From an uncultured Coriobacteriia bacterium (GTDB lineage: Bacteria; Actinomycetota; Coriobacteriia; Coriobacteriales; QAMH01): a DNA stretch of 64,000 nt. Under the pieces are notes generated by a model. The model was not told the origin of the DNA. It worked only from the letters and a program-made list of their open reading frames with translations, and did no database searches. The stretch covers positions 11,164-75,163 of the forward strand of contig CAUHSG010000009.1 of assembly GCA_959608885.1 (NCBI GenBank), written 5' to 3'. The translations under genes were made by a program, and so were the position numbers. Positions 28,621 to 37,871 of the stretch are shown here, piece by piece (the first letter of the stretch is position 1; every line of letters starts with the position of its first letter).

Positions 28621-29160
28621 GTGAACGTCACGGTCTATTGCGCTTCGTCGTTCGGGCATGACCCCGCCTTTGCCGACGAGGCGCGCGCTCTGGGCACCTG
28701 GATTGGCGCGAACCATCACACACTAATATATGGGGGCACGAACGTTGGCCTCATGGGCCTCATCGCCGGTACCGCCCTCGATGTGGGCGGGCATGTCATC
28801 GGCGTGCTGCCCGACATCCTGGCTGATAGGGAGCCGCCTTCGGGGCGTCTCAGCGAGTTCTATCGCGTCGAGACGATGGCGCAACGCAAGGCCAAGATGA
28901 TCGAGCTCGGTGAGGTCTTCGTGGCCATGCCCGGTGGTCCGGGTACGCTCGAGGAGCTTTCCGAGATCATGTCCCTCGTTAAATTAGGCACACCGCCTGG
29001 TTACTTGTATCTCCTCAACGTCAACGGGTACTACGACGAGCTTATCGCCAGCTTCGACCGCATGCTCGCACATGGATTCATGACGTCCGAGATGCGCTCG
29101 TATCTCAAGGTCGCGCATTCAGCAGATGAGCTCACGCGCATGCTCGAGATGCAAGGGTAG
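28621..29160 (+). CDS. LOG-family protein (TIGR00730 type)
   Basis: 179 residues, GTG start 3 bp after the preceding stop. Rossmann-like LOG family; plant and some bacterial members cut cytokinin riboside 5'-monophosphate to base and ribose phosphate, and others act on nucleotide monophosphates. Seen here: VTVYCASSFGHDP, YGGTNVGLMG, METMAQRKAKM-type region (substrate Arg) and the signature MPGGPGTLEELSEI. Length is normal. Substrate in this organism is unknown. Confidence 0.88.
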   Translation: MNVTVYCASSFGHDPAFADEARALGTWIGANHHTLIYGGTNVGLMGLIAGTALDVGGHVIGVLPDILADREPPSGRLSEFYRVETMAQRKAKMIELGEVFVAMPGGPGTLEELSEIMSLVKLGTPPGYLYLLNVNGYYDELIASFDRMLAHGFMTSEMRSYLKVAHSADELTRMLEMQG

Positions 29161-29174
29161 GGGAGCGTGACGGC

Positions 29175-29684
29175 ATGAACGCGGAGCAGTACGAGGCTTT
29201 GTCGAGGCCGTTTCGCGCACATCCGGCTGCCCTGCGTGCGCTCAAGGGCGTGAACGATGGGCTCAAGTACCTCTGTTACGTACTTTATCCCGTGTTGCTG
29301 GCGCTTCTGGCGCTGCATGAGCCGGCAGAGCTCCTGAGATCGATTCTAACGCCCGCCGTGCTTTTCGTGGGCCTCAGTGCCTTTCGGCGTCTTTACGACG
29401 CTCCACGGCCATATGAGGCGCTCGAAATTGATCCACTCATACACAAGAGCACAAAGGGGAGGTCATTTCCGAGCCGACACATCTTCTCGATCTTCATGAT
29501 TGCGATGTGCTGGCTGGCGTATTGCGTACCAATGGGCGTGTTTTTGCTCATATGCGGGGTTTTCATGGCTGCTATACGCGTCATCGGGGGCGTTCATTAC
29601 CCCAAAGACGTCATTGCGGGTGCCCTCGTGGCGATTCTGGGCGGTATCATGGGCTTGTGGATGCTGCCCCTGTCCTGGTTTTAG
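29175..29684 (+). CDS. PAP2-family membrane phosphatase
   Basis: 169 residues, an integral membrane protein with about five helices. PAP2 motifs are present: RLYDAPRP, FPSRHIFSIF and RVIGGVHYPKDVIAG, with the two His and the Arg of the active site. Likely dephosphorylates phosphatidic acid or undecaprenyl pyrophosphate at the membrane. It lies 14 bp after the LOG gene in the same operon. Confidence 0.88.
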   Translation: MNAEQYEALSRPFRAHPAALRALKGVNDGLKYLCYVLYPVLLALLALHEPAELLRSILTPAVLFVGLSAFRRLYDAPRPYEALEIDPLIHKSTKGRSFPSRHIFSIFMIAMCWLAYCVPMGVFLLICGVFMAAIRVIGGVHYPKDVIAGALVAILGGIMGLWMLPLSWF

Positions 29685-30258
29685 AGGTCTGGAGAGGGAT
29701 GTCGAGAGCTTTGTCGAGGATGAAGTCTCTGAATGTTCTTCTTAGTCAATTTAGACTATATGACGTTAATACCATATAAATTCCACTTGATTTTTGAGTT
29801 AAAAGGTGTACTATCCTACCCAGATGCAGAAAAGGTGTCTAATACAGACATTTTGATGCACCTGCATGATGGCGGTTTGCGTGCAGGTTGTGACGAGGAT
29901 TTACTGGTAAGGGTTCTCTGCACAACTCAACGTAGCCTCAACGCAGTCGCGCGCGAGACCGCCATCATGCAGCATCGAGGGGTATGTGGCTCAAAACCCC
30001 TGCTCAGGCGCTTGACTCGGCTTGTTTTTGCGGCACTGGGCGCACATAGGCCAAAAAGGCGGAAAAATCTTTTCGCCAACGTGACGATCCGGGAAAAACC
30101 GGGTCGTCACGCGCATGCGCGCGTGTATATCATCCCCGCATATGACGTATAGCAACATATTTCGCACGAGCGGCGTCAGCGTGTTCTGCAGGGGACAATT
30201 TCCACGCATCGTCCTTATGGGCAACCTGTGGCCCAAAAGCCCAAAAACTGGCCTAAAA

Positions 30259-30277
30259 ATTAGATAACATGTCTAAT
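30259..30277. promoter_or_regulatory. TAGATAnnnTGTCTA operator candidate
   Basis: ATTAGATAACATGTCTAAT; the 15-bp core shares all fixed bases with the two sites before the TetR gene at 41 kb. Confidence 0.5.
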
Positions 30278-30587
30278 CTATCTTCGTCAGGACTGTCCAA
30301 TGTTGCTGAAAATCTTGGTATCTGCTGTCTTCGATCTGTCCAGAAAACGTCCGGAATAGCAATATCCTCTTCACTTGGTCGCTGGGGAGAGAAAACGCCC
30401 TGTATCTTCCGCACAATATGTCCATGATGTGAAATTCAAGGGAGCTGGTTGCCTAGTTATAGGGTGTGAAAACAGGCCGTTTAGAGCTATGTCTCTCCCG
30501 GTCAGGCTGAACAACAGGCAATAGGGTTCCTAGCATCTTGGACTTAGGTGCGTAAGATATGGAGTCACTTTTCCTCGCGGTGAGGAG

Positions 30588-30648
30588 GGATGGGAATGCC
30601 CCCTCAGAGCTCAGAAACCCATTCGCTCTGATGGGGGCATCCCCATCC
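30588..30648. repeat. Large hairpin with conserved 14-nt loop
   Basis: About 23 bp pair between 30588-30610 and 30625-30648 with one bulge and one mismatch. The loop TCAGAAACCCATTC is identical to that of the hairpin after pnp, although most of the stem differs. The right-arm sequence is copied once more about 40 bp downstream. Confidence 0.85.
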
Positions 30649-30762
30649 TCGTTATCAAGAACCATTCGCTCTGATGGGGGCATCCCCGCTCTTGGGCATT
30701 TGTGTGGTCTGCATACTCGTATGTGCGTCTGATCGAAATGACAAGGGGAAACTCCTCATCTT

Positions 30763-30772
30763 CTGGTATACT
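30763..30772 (+). promoter_or_regulatory. Extended -10 promoter of rpsO
   Basis: TGGTATACT is an extended -10 box 125 bp before rpsO. The leader between is long and can fold, which would fit the known autoregulation of rpsO by S15, but the structure was not modelled. Confidence 0.5.
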
Positions 30773-30896
30773 TCTCGCTCGTGTGTACCCGCAGCTTGGC
30801 TGTGCACCCGGCACCCTGGATGTCGGCTCAGCTTCGGGCGTATTGGAAAGACACCGGTCACACGCGGTGTCGAGGAACGAAAGGGTGGCTAGTCAC

Positions 30897-31172
30897 ATGG
30901 CAGTCTCCAAGGAACGCAAGGCCGAGCTCATCAAGGAATTCGGCAAGGACGCAAACGACTCCGGCTCCGCCGAGGTCCAGGTCGCAATCCTGACCGAGCG
31001 CATTCGCGAGCTCACCGAGCACGTCAAGATCCACAAGAAGGATCACCACACGCGCCGTGGCCTGCTCATGCTCGTCGGCAAGCGTCGTCGCCTTCTCTCC
31101 TACATCAAGGAGCGCGACATCGAGAACTACCGTCAGCTCATCGCAAAGCTCGGTATCCGCGACAACATCTAG
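30897..31172 (+). CDS. rpsO: Ribosomal protein S15
   Basis: 91 residues, a small-subunit protein that binds 16S rRNA early in 30S assembly. MAVSKERKAELIKEFG, GSAEVQVAILTERI, HKKDHHTRRGLLMLVGKRR and YRQLIAKLGIR are canonical. ATG 30897 is chosen by homology; upstream in-frame sequence is leader. It precedes pnp, the classical order, but a terminator lies between them. Confidence 0.97.
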   Translation: MAVSKERKAELIKEFGKDANDSGSAEVQVAILTERIRELTEHVKIHKKDHHTRRGLLMLVGKRRRLLSYIKERDIENYRQLIAKLGIRDNI

Positions 31173-31189
31173 TCGCAAACGCAGGGGAG

Positions 31190-31215
31190 GGGCCGCGTCA
31201 AGCGGCCCTTCTTTT
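31190..31215 (+). terminator. Terminator after rpsO
   Basis: GGGCCGC-GTCAA-GCGGCCC followed by TTCTTTT, 18 bp after the stop. Readthrough could still feed pnp 100 bp on. Confidence 0.88.
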
Positions 31216-31307
31216 ACCTGCGTCTTCCCATGGTAATGACCGCTCATGCGGAGCGGTGAATATGCCCTCATCGCACGGGGCGAGAGGGTTGAAGCAGAGG
31301 AAAGAAC

Positions 31308-33500
31308 ATGAACAAGATTACGCACGAATTCGAACTGTACGGAAAGAGCTATCGACTCGAGACCGGCGAGCTGGCCAAGCAGGCCACGGGTGCCGTCGTC
31401 GTGAGTCAGGGCGACACTATCTTGCTCACTACTGCCGTAGTGTCCAAGGAGCGTCGTGACCTAGATTTCTTCCCCCTCACGGTGGACTTCATCGAGAAGA
31501 TGTATGCCGTCGGCCGCATACCCGGCGGTTATCTCAAGCGTGAGGCGCGTCCGAGCGACAAGGGCACGCTGACCGCCCGCCTCGTCGACCGTCCCATTCG
31601 CCCGAGTTTCCCCGACGGTATGCGCAATGACGTACATATCGTGATCACCACGCTTTCTGTTGACCAAGTTAATCAGCCCGACGTCGTTTCCATCATGGGC
31701 GCTTCCGCAGCCCTCATGGTGGGCGGCGTACCCATCGAGGGCCCCGTCGCCGGCGTGCGCATCGCGCGCACCATCGCCGAGGACGGCACGGTCGATTACA
31801 TCGTCAACCCGACCTTCGAGGAGGCGGAGGCCTCTGACCTCAACCTCACTGTCGCCGGTACCAAGGAGTACATCTCCATGGTCGAGGCGGGTGCCGATGA
31901 GGTCTCCGAGGACGACATGGTCGCCGCACTCGAGTTCGCCCAGGAGGCGATTGCCGCATTCTGCGAGGAGCAGCAGAAGTTTCTCGACAAGTGCACGATC
32001 GAGCCCAAGACCTACGAGCTCGACGAGCCCATCCCCGAGGTCATCGACAAGGTCGACGGCTTCTACGCCGCGATGGAGGCTGCTCTCAAGGACGCCGACA
32101 AGCAGTCCCGTATCGCCAAGGTCGAGGAGCTCAAGGACGAGATCAAGGCATCCTTCACCGATGAGGAGCGCGCCATGTGGGGTCGCGAGATCGCGGCCGC
32201 CTGCAAGGCCCTCGAGAAGCGCGCCATGCGCACGATGATCATCGAGACCGGCGAGCGTGTCGACGGTCGTGCCAACGATGAGGTACGCCCGCTCTACATC
32301 AAGCCGCACTACCTGCCGCGTGCTCACGGCTCCGGCCTGTTCCAGCGCGGTCAGACGCAAGTGCTCTCCGTCGTCACGCTCGGCATGCTCAACGAGTGGC
32401 AGCGCCTCGACACGATCGATCCGGCCGAGGGCAAGCGTTACATTCACCAGTACAACTTCCCGCCGTACTGCACGGGTGAGGTCGGTCGCATGGGCGCTCC
32501 CAAGCGCCGCGAGCTCGGCCACGGCGCCCTGGCATCGCGCGCGCTCGAGCCGATGATCCCCAACGAAGAAGAGTTCCCGTACACCATCCGCGTCGTCTCC
32601 GAGGTCATGGAGTCCAACGGCTCGTCGTCGATGGCATCGACCTGCGGTTCCACGCTCGCGCTCATGGACGCCGGCGTGCCCATCAAGCGCCCGGTCTCTG
32701 GCGTGGCGATGGGCCTCATCAAGGAAGGCGACCAGCACGTCATCCTGACCGACATCCAGGGTCTCGAGGACTTCCTCGGTGACATGGACTTCAAGGTCTG
32801 CGGCACGACCGAGGGCATCACTGCTCTGCAGATGGACAACAAGGCCAAGGGCCTGTCGACCGACATCCTCGCGGAAGCACTCGGCCAGGCCAAGCGTGGT
32901 CGCGCCTACATCCTCGACGCCATGCTCGAGGAGATTCCCGCGCCGCGCGAGGAGCTGTCCGAGTACGCGCCGCGCATCATAACGATCAAGATTCCGGTCG
33001 ACAAGATCCGCGACGTCATCGGCACCGGTGGCAAGGTCATCCGCGGCATCCAGGAGGAGACCGGCGCATCCATCGAGGTGCACGAGGACGGCAACGTCTT
33101 CATCGCATCGGTCGACACCGGCGGCGAGGCCGCGCGCAAGATGGTCGAGGACATCGTCAAGGTGCCCGAGGTGGGCGAGGAATACGAGGGCGAGGTCGTC
33201 AACATCCAGTCGTTCGGCGCCTTCGTCAAGCTCACGCCGAACAAGGACGGCCTGCTGCACATCAGCCGCGTGGCAAACGGTCGCGTGGGTGCCGTCGAGG
33301 ACGTGCTCTCCGAGGGTGACATCGTCAAGGTGAAGATCATCGAGGTCGACGAGAAGACCGGCAAGATCAGCCTCGACCGCCTCGACAAGCCCGATGCCCC
33401 CGAAGGCAGCTCCAAGCCGCGCAACGATCGCAACCACGGCAATGACCGTCGCGACCGTGACCGCAAGCGCGACAACAGGAAGCCGCGCCGCAGGGACTAA
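31308..33500 (+). CDS. pnp: Polyribonucleotide nucleotidyltransferase (PNPase)
   Basis: 730 residues; a 3'-5' phosphorolytic exoribonuclease and polymerase, trimeric, central to RNA turnover. Two RNase PH domains (about 10-230 and 310-540) flank a helical domain. FFPLTVDFIEKMYAVGRIPGG and QYNFPPYCTGEVGRMG are typical, as is SSMASTCGSTLALMDAGVP of the active site. A KH domain (VIGTGGKVIRGIQEETGA) and an S1 domain (GEVVNIQSFGAFVKL) follow, then an Arg/Asp-rich tail. AGAGGAAAG is the ribosome site. Confidence 0.97.
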   Translation: MNKITHEFELYGKSYRLETGELAKQATGAVVVSQGDTILLTTAVVSKERRDLDFFPLTVDFIEKMYAVGRIPGGYLKREARPSDKGTLTARLVDRPIRPSFPDGMRNDVHIVITTLSVDQVNQPDVVSIMGASAALMVGGVPIEGPVAGVRIARTIAEDGTVDYIVNPTFEEAEASDLNLTVAGTKEYISMVEAGADEVSEDDMVAALEFAQEAIAAFCEEQQKFLDKCTIEPKTYELDEPIPEVIDKVDGFYAAMEAALKDADKQSRIAKVEELKDEIKASFTDEERAMWGREIAAACKALEKRAMRTMIIETGERVDGRANDEVRPLYIKPHYLPRAHGSGLFQRGQTQVLSVVTLGMLNEWQRLDTIDPAEGKRYIHQYNFPPYCTGEVGRMGAPKRRELGHGALASRALEPMIPNEEEFPYTIRVVSEVMESNGSSSMASTCGSTLALMDAGVPIKRPVSGVAMGLIKEGDQHVILTDIQGLEDFLGDMDFKVCGTTEGITALQMDNKAKGLSTDILAEALGQAKRGRAYILDAMLEEIPAPREELSEYAPRIITIKIPVDKIRDVIGTGGKVIRGIQEETGASIEVHEDGNVFIASVDTGGEAARKMVEDIVKVPEVGEEYEGEVVNIQSFGAFVKLTPNKDGLLHISRVANGRVGAVEDVLSEGDIVKVKIIEVDEKTGKISLDRLDKPDAPEGSSKPRNDRNHGNDRRDRDRKRDNRKPRRRD

Positions 33501-33522
33501 TTCCTAAAGACGCCACGAAGAG

Positions 33523-33591
33523 GGGCGCGGAGGACGCGTGCCAGAGCTCAGAAACCCATTCGCTCTGGTCACGCATCCTCCGCGCCCTTTT
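33523..33591 (+). terminator. Large terminator hairpin of pnp with conserved loop
   Basis: 33523-33547 pairs with 33562-33587 over about 24 bp with one bulge and one mismatch, then TTTT. The 14-nt loop TCAGAAACCCATTC (33548-33561) is identical to that at 30611-30624. Confidence 0.88.
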
Positions 33592-33878
33592 GTGTTGTTA
33601 ATGGAAAAACCGGCACCACGCGCATCGTGCGTTGCCCCGATTGCAGAAGCGATGAAAACGCGAAGCGATCTTGCGAGGACTGTCTGAGCGCACCGTTCTT
33701 GCGCGCGAGTTTCCCTAAAGGGACTAGCTTCGCGTCGCCGCACGCAGCTGAGCGCTTTCGAGCTTCGGGTGCAATCGACTGGCAAGCACGATGCGCGTGG
33801 TGCCGGTTTCGCGCGCCTCTCCGCAGGGGAAAGTAATGGTAGAATACAGGAACTTTTACGAGTTCCGGGAGCAATCAA

Positions 33879-35210
33879 GTGGCACGACGCAAGGAGACAT
33901 ACGTAGGTGGCGGTCCCCATAAGGGACGCATCCTCTACGGCGGCGACAAGCGCGGCATCTTCGGTAGCAGCGGCCGACGCCGCATGGGCTCGCAGATGCG
34001 CATCTACAGCAAGACTCCACGTCGCTGGCCGCGCATCGTCCTCATCGTCGCTCTCGTCGTCATCTTCGTCGCCTGCGTCTGGCAGTTCGCCTGCGGCGGC
34101 TTGCCCTTCCTCAAGGCCAAGGAGGCCGAGCAAGCCAGTTCCGGCGTGCTGTCCGTCGTGAGCCAGAACATCGATGTCGCACGGCAGAAGGCGGGGCTCA
34201 ACGGGCTAAACGGTACCGTCCAAGAGGGCCTGGATACGCAGATCACCATCTCGGCGGTGGGCGATTGCACCTTTGGCAAGGATCCCGATTTCCCGGATGC
34301 GACGAGCTTCAACGCATTCTACAATTCCAACGGCCCGGCGTACTTCTTCGCCAACGTGCTGCCGTTCACCTCGGCCGACAACCTCACCATCGCCAACTGC
34401 GAGGGTACGTTCACGAACGGGAACGACATTCAGGAGAAGTCCTTCAATTTCAAAGGCCCCATCGAGTATGCGAACGTTTTCGTGCAGGGGAGTGTCGAGG
34501 CTGTTAACTTAGCCAATAACCACTCATTTGACTATGGTACTTCGGGTTACGAAGACACCAAGGTCGCGCTTCAGGATGCCGGCATCACGAGCTTCGGCTA
34601 CGACCGCACGAACACCTATGAGGTCGATGGCGTCAAGATCGGCTTGTTCGGCGTCAACGAGCTCGACGGTGTCGACAAGGCCACGAGCCTCATGATCCAG
34701 GACATCGAGCGTCTGCAGAAGGAGGGATGTGCGATCATCATCGGCACCTTCCACTGGGGTAACGAGGGCGAGTACGAGGTCACGGCCACGCAGGTCTCGC
34801 TCGCGCACCAAGCCATCGATGCCGGTTGCGACCTGGTGCTGGGTTCGCATCCGCACGTGCTGCAGGGCGTCGAGTACTACAAGCAGCGCTACATCTGCTA
34901 CAGCCTCGGCAACTTCTGCTTCGGCGGCAACACCAACCCGATGGATTACCGCACGATGATCTACCAGCAGACCTTCCCGATTAAGAACGGCCAGCTTGCG
35001 CCGGGCGAGGCGATGCGCACGCAGACGCGCATGGTGCCGTGCCTGGTCAGTAGCTCGTCGAGCGTGAACGACTACCAGCCCACGCCGCTTACGGGTGATG
35101 CCGCGATCTCGGCAATCGAGGCGCTCAACGGCTACTCGGCCTCGCTTGCGGGCGACGGTGTCGAGTTCTACACGACGCTTGACGAGTCCGGGTATTCGCA
35201 GGTGAAGTAA
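33879..35210 (+). CDS. CapA/PGA-cap family membrane-anchored protein
   Basis: 443 residues, GTG start after GGGAG. A basic cytoplasmic N-terminus and one membrane helix (about 50-72) anchor an extracellular domain of the bacterial capsule synthesis CapA family, a metallophosphatase-like fold: AVGDCTFG, ANCEGTF, VNLANNHSFDYG, GTFHWGNEGEYE and LGSHPHVLQGVE are all present. In Bacillus CapA takes part in poly-gamma-glutamate export; here no capBC partners are near, so the role may be another envelope polymer. The next gene starts right after its stop. Confidence 0.88.
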   Translation: MARRKETYVGGGPHKGRILYGGDKRGIFGSSGRRRMGSQMRIYSKTPRRWPRIVLIVALVVIFVACVWQFACGGLPFLKAKEAEQASSGVLSVVSQNIDVARQKAGLNGLNGTVQEGLDTQITISAVGDCTFGKDPDFPDATSFNAFYNSNGPAYFFANVLPFTSADNLTIANCEGTFTNGNDIQEKSFNFKGPIEYANVFVQGSVEAVNLANNHSFDYGTSGYEDTKVALQDAGITSFGYDRTNTYEVDGVKIGLFGVNELDGVDKATSLMIQDIERLQKEGCAIIIGTFHWGNEGEYEVTATQVSLAHQAIDAGCDLVLGSHPHVLQGVEYYKQRYICYSLGNFCFGGNTNPMDYRTMIYQQTFPIKNGQLAPGEAMRTQTRMVPCLVSSSSSVNDYQPTPLTGDAAISAIEALNGYSASLAGDGVEFYTTLDESGYSQVK

Positions 35211-36692
35211 TTGGCCAAGCGCTGGAATATCATCCTGCCCATCGTGGTTCTCGTCATCGTGGGCGTCATCGTCTTCATCAAGCGCGATGATCTCGGCTCC
35301 TTCGTCGAGGTCATCAAGGATGTCTCCATCGTACCCTTCATCTTGGCCGCATGCTGCCTGTTCGGACGCTACTTCAGCCATGCCTACGCGTACAAGGCAG
35401 TGTTTCGCTGCGTGGACGAGGAAGTGAAGTACCTGCATATCGTGCCGCTCGTCTTCTCCGTGACCTTTGCGAACGACTGCGCGCCCACTGCTGGAACGGC
35501 CGGTTCGGTGCTTATCGCCGCCTGGTCGCACAAACAGGGGCTCGACATGGGCAAGTCGGTCACCGTCGTCTTTCTCGAGAAGATCGGTTACTTCGGTGGC
35601 TTCGCCGTCGTCATGCTCATCGGTTTCGCCATCCTCATCTTCACGGGCCAGATGGTTTGGTATCTTGCCCTTGGAGGACTTGCTGTCCTACTTATGATTT
35701 TTACGTTCGGCTTCGTGATGTGGCTGGGATACAGTCATGTCGAGACTGAGCAACGGCTCTTCGCCTGGATCGAGAATCTGGTCAACCGTGCGCTCGTCGC
35801 TTTCAAGCGCAAGCCTGCCGAGCCCTGGGCCGCCCGCATCGCGGCGTCATTCCATGAGGCCGCGAGCATCGCCGTCGACAAGCCACGCGCGCTCATCGTC
35901 ATGTTCTGTCGCATGGTGTTGCTGCATGCCTGCGATTGCATGTGCTTCATATTCGTGGGCTTCGCCTTCGGGTATACGTACATCCCGTTTCTCATGGCGT
36001 CCTACGTGGCGGGCTTCATCATCGCGACCTTCATCCTGCAGACGATCGGCGCGGTCGAGATTCTGCTCGCGCTCGTGCTGAGCGCGTACGGCGCCACGCC
36101 CGCGCAGGCGGCGGCCATCGCGCTCGCGTATCGTGGCCTCATCTTCTGGATTCCATTCGTCATCGGTGCCATCTGCATCAACATCACCGGTCAGCAGAAG
36201 CAGGTCTTCGCGCAGGGGAGCGAGGAGGTGCTCGTCAAGGGCGGTGACGAGAACGCCGCACAAGCCAAGCTCGAAGCCGCTCCCGAGGCTCCCGTCATCG
36301 AGGACATGTCCGAGATGCTGCCCGTTCCGCCCGCAGCCTGGACACGTGAGCAAGAACATGCGCAGCACGAGGTCTATGCGGTGAGTCTGGCCGACATCGT
36401 CAACGCCTTCCAGGGAGAGGACCTCGTGCGGTATAACACGGGCGATCAGAACGCCGTGGGGGAGTATGAAACTACCCAGATTGACCAAGATGACATCATC
36501 GCAGGTCAAACGGAAGACACGAATGATGATGAGACGTATCCCGTACCTCCGCAAGGTGGGTCCGGGACAAGCTTGACCGAGATCTTTATGTCAGCCAATG
36601 CTGTCCAGGAAGACACCCGGATGGCTGACGTAGATACCGCCATCTTAGACACAGCAGAAGAAACTGGCGAGGAAGCAGAGAAGGAGCGTTAG
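35211..36692 (+). CDS. Lysylphosphatidylglycerol synthase/flippase-like membrane protein (UPF0104 type)
   Basis: 493 residues, TTG start adjacent to the previous stop. The first 330 residues form about eight helices in the pattern of the YbhN/AglD/MprF flippase domain: FSVTFANDCAPTAGTAGSV and YRGLIFWIPFVIGAI are characteristic. These proteins flip lipid-linked intermediates. The last 150 residues are an acidic, low-complexity cytoplasmic tail absent from typical members. Coupling to the CapA-like gene suggests a shared envelope-polymer task. Confidence 0.82.
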   Translation: MAKRWNIILPIVVLVIVGVIVFIKRDDLGSFVEVIKDVSIVPFILAACCLFGRYFSHAYAYKAVFRCVDEEVKYLHIVPLVFSVTFANDCAPTAGTAGSVLIAAWSHKQGLDMGKSVTVVFLEKIGYFGGFAVVMLIGFAILIFTGQMVWYLALGGLAVLLMIFTFGFVMWLGYSHVETEQRLFAWIENLVNRALVAFKRKPAEPWAARIAASFHEAASIAVDKPRALIVMFCRMVLLHACDCMCFIFVGFAFGYTYIPFLMASYVAGFIIATFILQTIGAVEILLALVLSAYGATPAQAAAIALAYRGLIFWIPFVIGAICINITGQQKQVFAQGSEEVLVKGGDENAAQAKLEAAPEAPVIEDMSEMLPVPPAAWTREQEHAQHEVYAVSLADIVNAFQGEDLVRYNTGDQNAVGEYETTQIDQDDIIAGQTEDTNDDETYPVPPQGGSGTSLTEIFMSANAVQEDTRMADVDTAILDTAEETGEEAEKER

Positions 36693-36698
36693 AGCAGT

Positions 36699-37763
36699 AT
36701 GTCCCTTTCCATTGGCATTGTCGGTCTTCCCAACGTGGGAAAGTCGACGTTATTCACGGCTTTGACCGATCAGACGGGCTTGGCCGCCAACTATCCGTTC
36801 GCAACCATCGACCCGAACGTCGGCATCGTCCCGGTGCCCGACGAGCGTCTCGACAAGCTGGCCGAAATAGCGCATCCCGGACGCATCGTTCCGGCGACGG
36901 TCGAGTTCGTCGACATCGCGGGACTCGTGAAGGGTGCGAGCGAAGGCGAGGGATTGGGCAATCAATTCTTGGCCAATATCCGCGAGACTGACGCAATTTG
37001 TGAAGTCGTGCGCTATTTCAGCGACCCTGACGTCATACGTCACGAGAGCAGTCACGATCCCGCTTCCGATGTCGACACCATACGCACTGAGCTGGTCTTA
37101 GCTGATCTCTCGACGCTCGAGAAAGCTCTTGGCCGACTCGAAAAGGACGCCAAACGCGACAAGGCGAACATGCCCAAGTTCGAGATGGCCAAGCGCATGG
37201 AAGAGTGGCTCAACGAAGGGAACCCGGCACGTCTCCTGGACATGACTGACGAGGAAAAGGATCTCCTCCGCGATTTGCATCTTTTGACCATGAAACCGGT
37301 TATGTACTTGGCCAATGTTGACGAAGATATGGTCGACGCGAAACTCGACGAAATTGATGGCGTGAGGCCGCTGCCGATTTGCGCGCAGGTCGAAGCAGAA
37401 CTCGCGGAGCTCGATGCTGCCGACAAGGCCGAGTTCCTCGCCGACATGGGGCTCGAGGAGCCGGGTCTGTCGCGTTTGGCCAAGGAGGCATATCGCCTGC
37501 TCGGCCTGCAGTCGTTCTTCACGGCTGGCGAGATGGAGGTCAAGGCGTGGACCATTCCCATCGGCGCGAAGGCGCCGCAGGCTGCCGGCGTCATCCACAC
37601 GGATTTCGAACGCGGCTTCATCAAGGCCGAGACCTGCAGTTACGATGATTACGTCGAGCTCGGGGGAGAGGCCGGGTGCCGCGCTGCCGGCAAGCTTCGC
37701 CAGGAGGGCAAGGAGTATGTCGTGCAGGACGGCGACGTCATGCACTTCAAGTTCAACGTCTGA
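36699..37763 (+). CDS. ychF: Redox-regulated ATPase YchF
   Basis: 354 residues of the Obg-related YchF/OLA1 family, which prefers ATP over GTP and binds ribosomes. G1 GLPNVGKST, G3 VDIAGLVKGASEGEGLGNQF, and ANVDED in place of the GTP-specific NKxD explain nucleotide choice. A coiled-coil insertion and the C-terminal TGS domain (AWTIPIGAKAPQAAGVIHTD) are complete. It begins 6 bp after the previous stop. Confidence 0.95.
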   Translation: MSLSIGIVGLPNVGKSTLFTALTDQTGLAANYPFATIDPNVGIVPVPDERLDKLAEIAHPGRIVPATVEFVDIAGLVKGASEGEGLGNQFLANIRETDAICEVVRYFSDPDVIRHESSHDPASDVDTIRTELVLADLSTLEKALGRLEKDAKRDKANMPKFEMAKRMEEWLNEGNPARLLDMTDEEKDLLRDLHLLTMKPVMYLANVDEDMVDAKLDEIDGVRPLPICAQVEAELAELDAADKAEFLADMGLEEPGLSRLAKEAYRLLGLQSFFTAGEMEVKAWTIPIGAKAPQAAGVIHTDFERGFIKAETCSYDDYVELGGEAGCRAAGKLRQEGKEYVVQDGDVMHFKFNV

Positions 37764-37792
37764 TGAGGCAAATGGACGGGTCATTTGTCTCA
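37764..37792. repeat. TGAGGCAAATG/CATTTGTCTCA palindrome
   Basis: Eleven bases pair across a 7-nt loop with one wobble pair, directly after the ychF stop. Ends match the TGAGACA family. Confidence 0.7.
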
Positions 37793-37871
37793 CAACGTCT
37801 AGATGACTGTCTGCGACCTGGTGTTATGTGTTTGTATTCGGCAAATTGTCTAATTATTAAGGGAGCATGAT

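Larger units (their letters stand above)
29685..30760. other. Gene-free, structure-rich spacer
   Basis: No convincing frame. TGCATGATGGCGGT (29863-29876) and its exact complement (29958-29971) face each other across 81 bases. A 12-bp hairpin with loop GAAAAA lies at 30081-30110, a TetR-like operator motif at 30259-30277, and a large conserved-loop hairpin at 30588-30648 whose right arm is repeated at about 30662-30689. Confidence 0.6.

Noticed and set aside
29733..30152. 139-codon plus-strand frame
   Set aside because: It spans the inverted repeats and hairpins of the spacer, has no ribosome site and no protein-like pattern.
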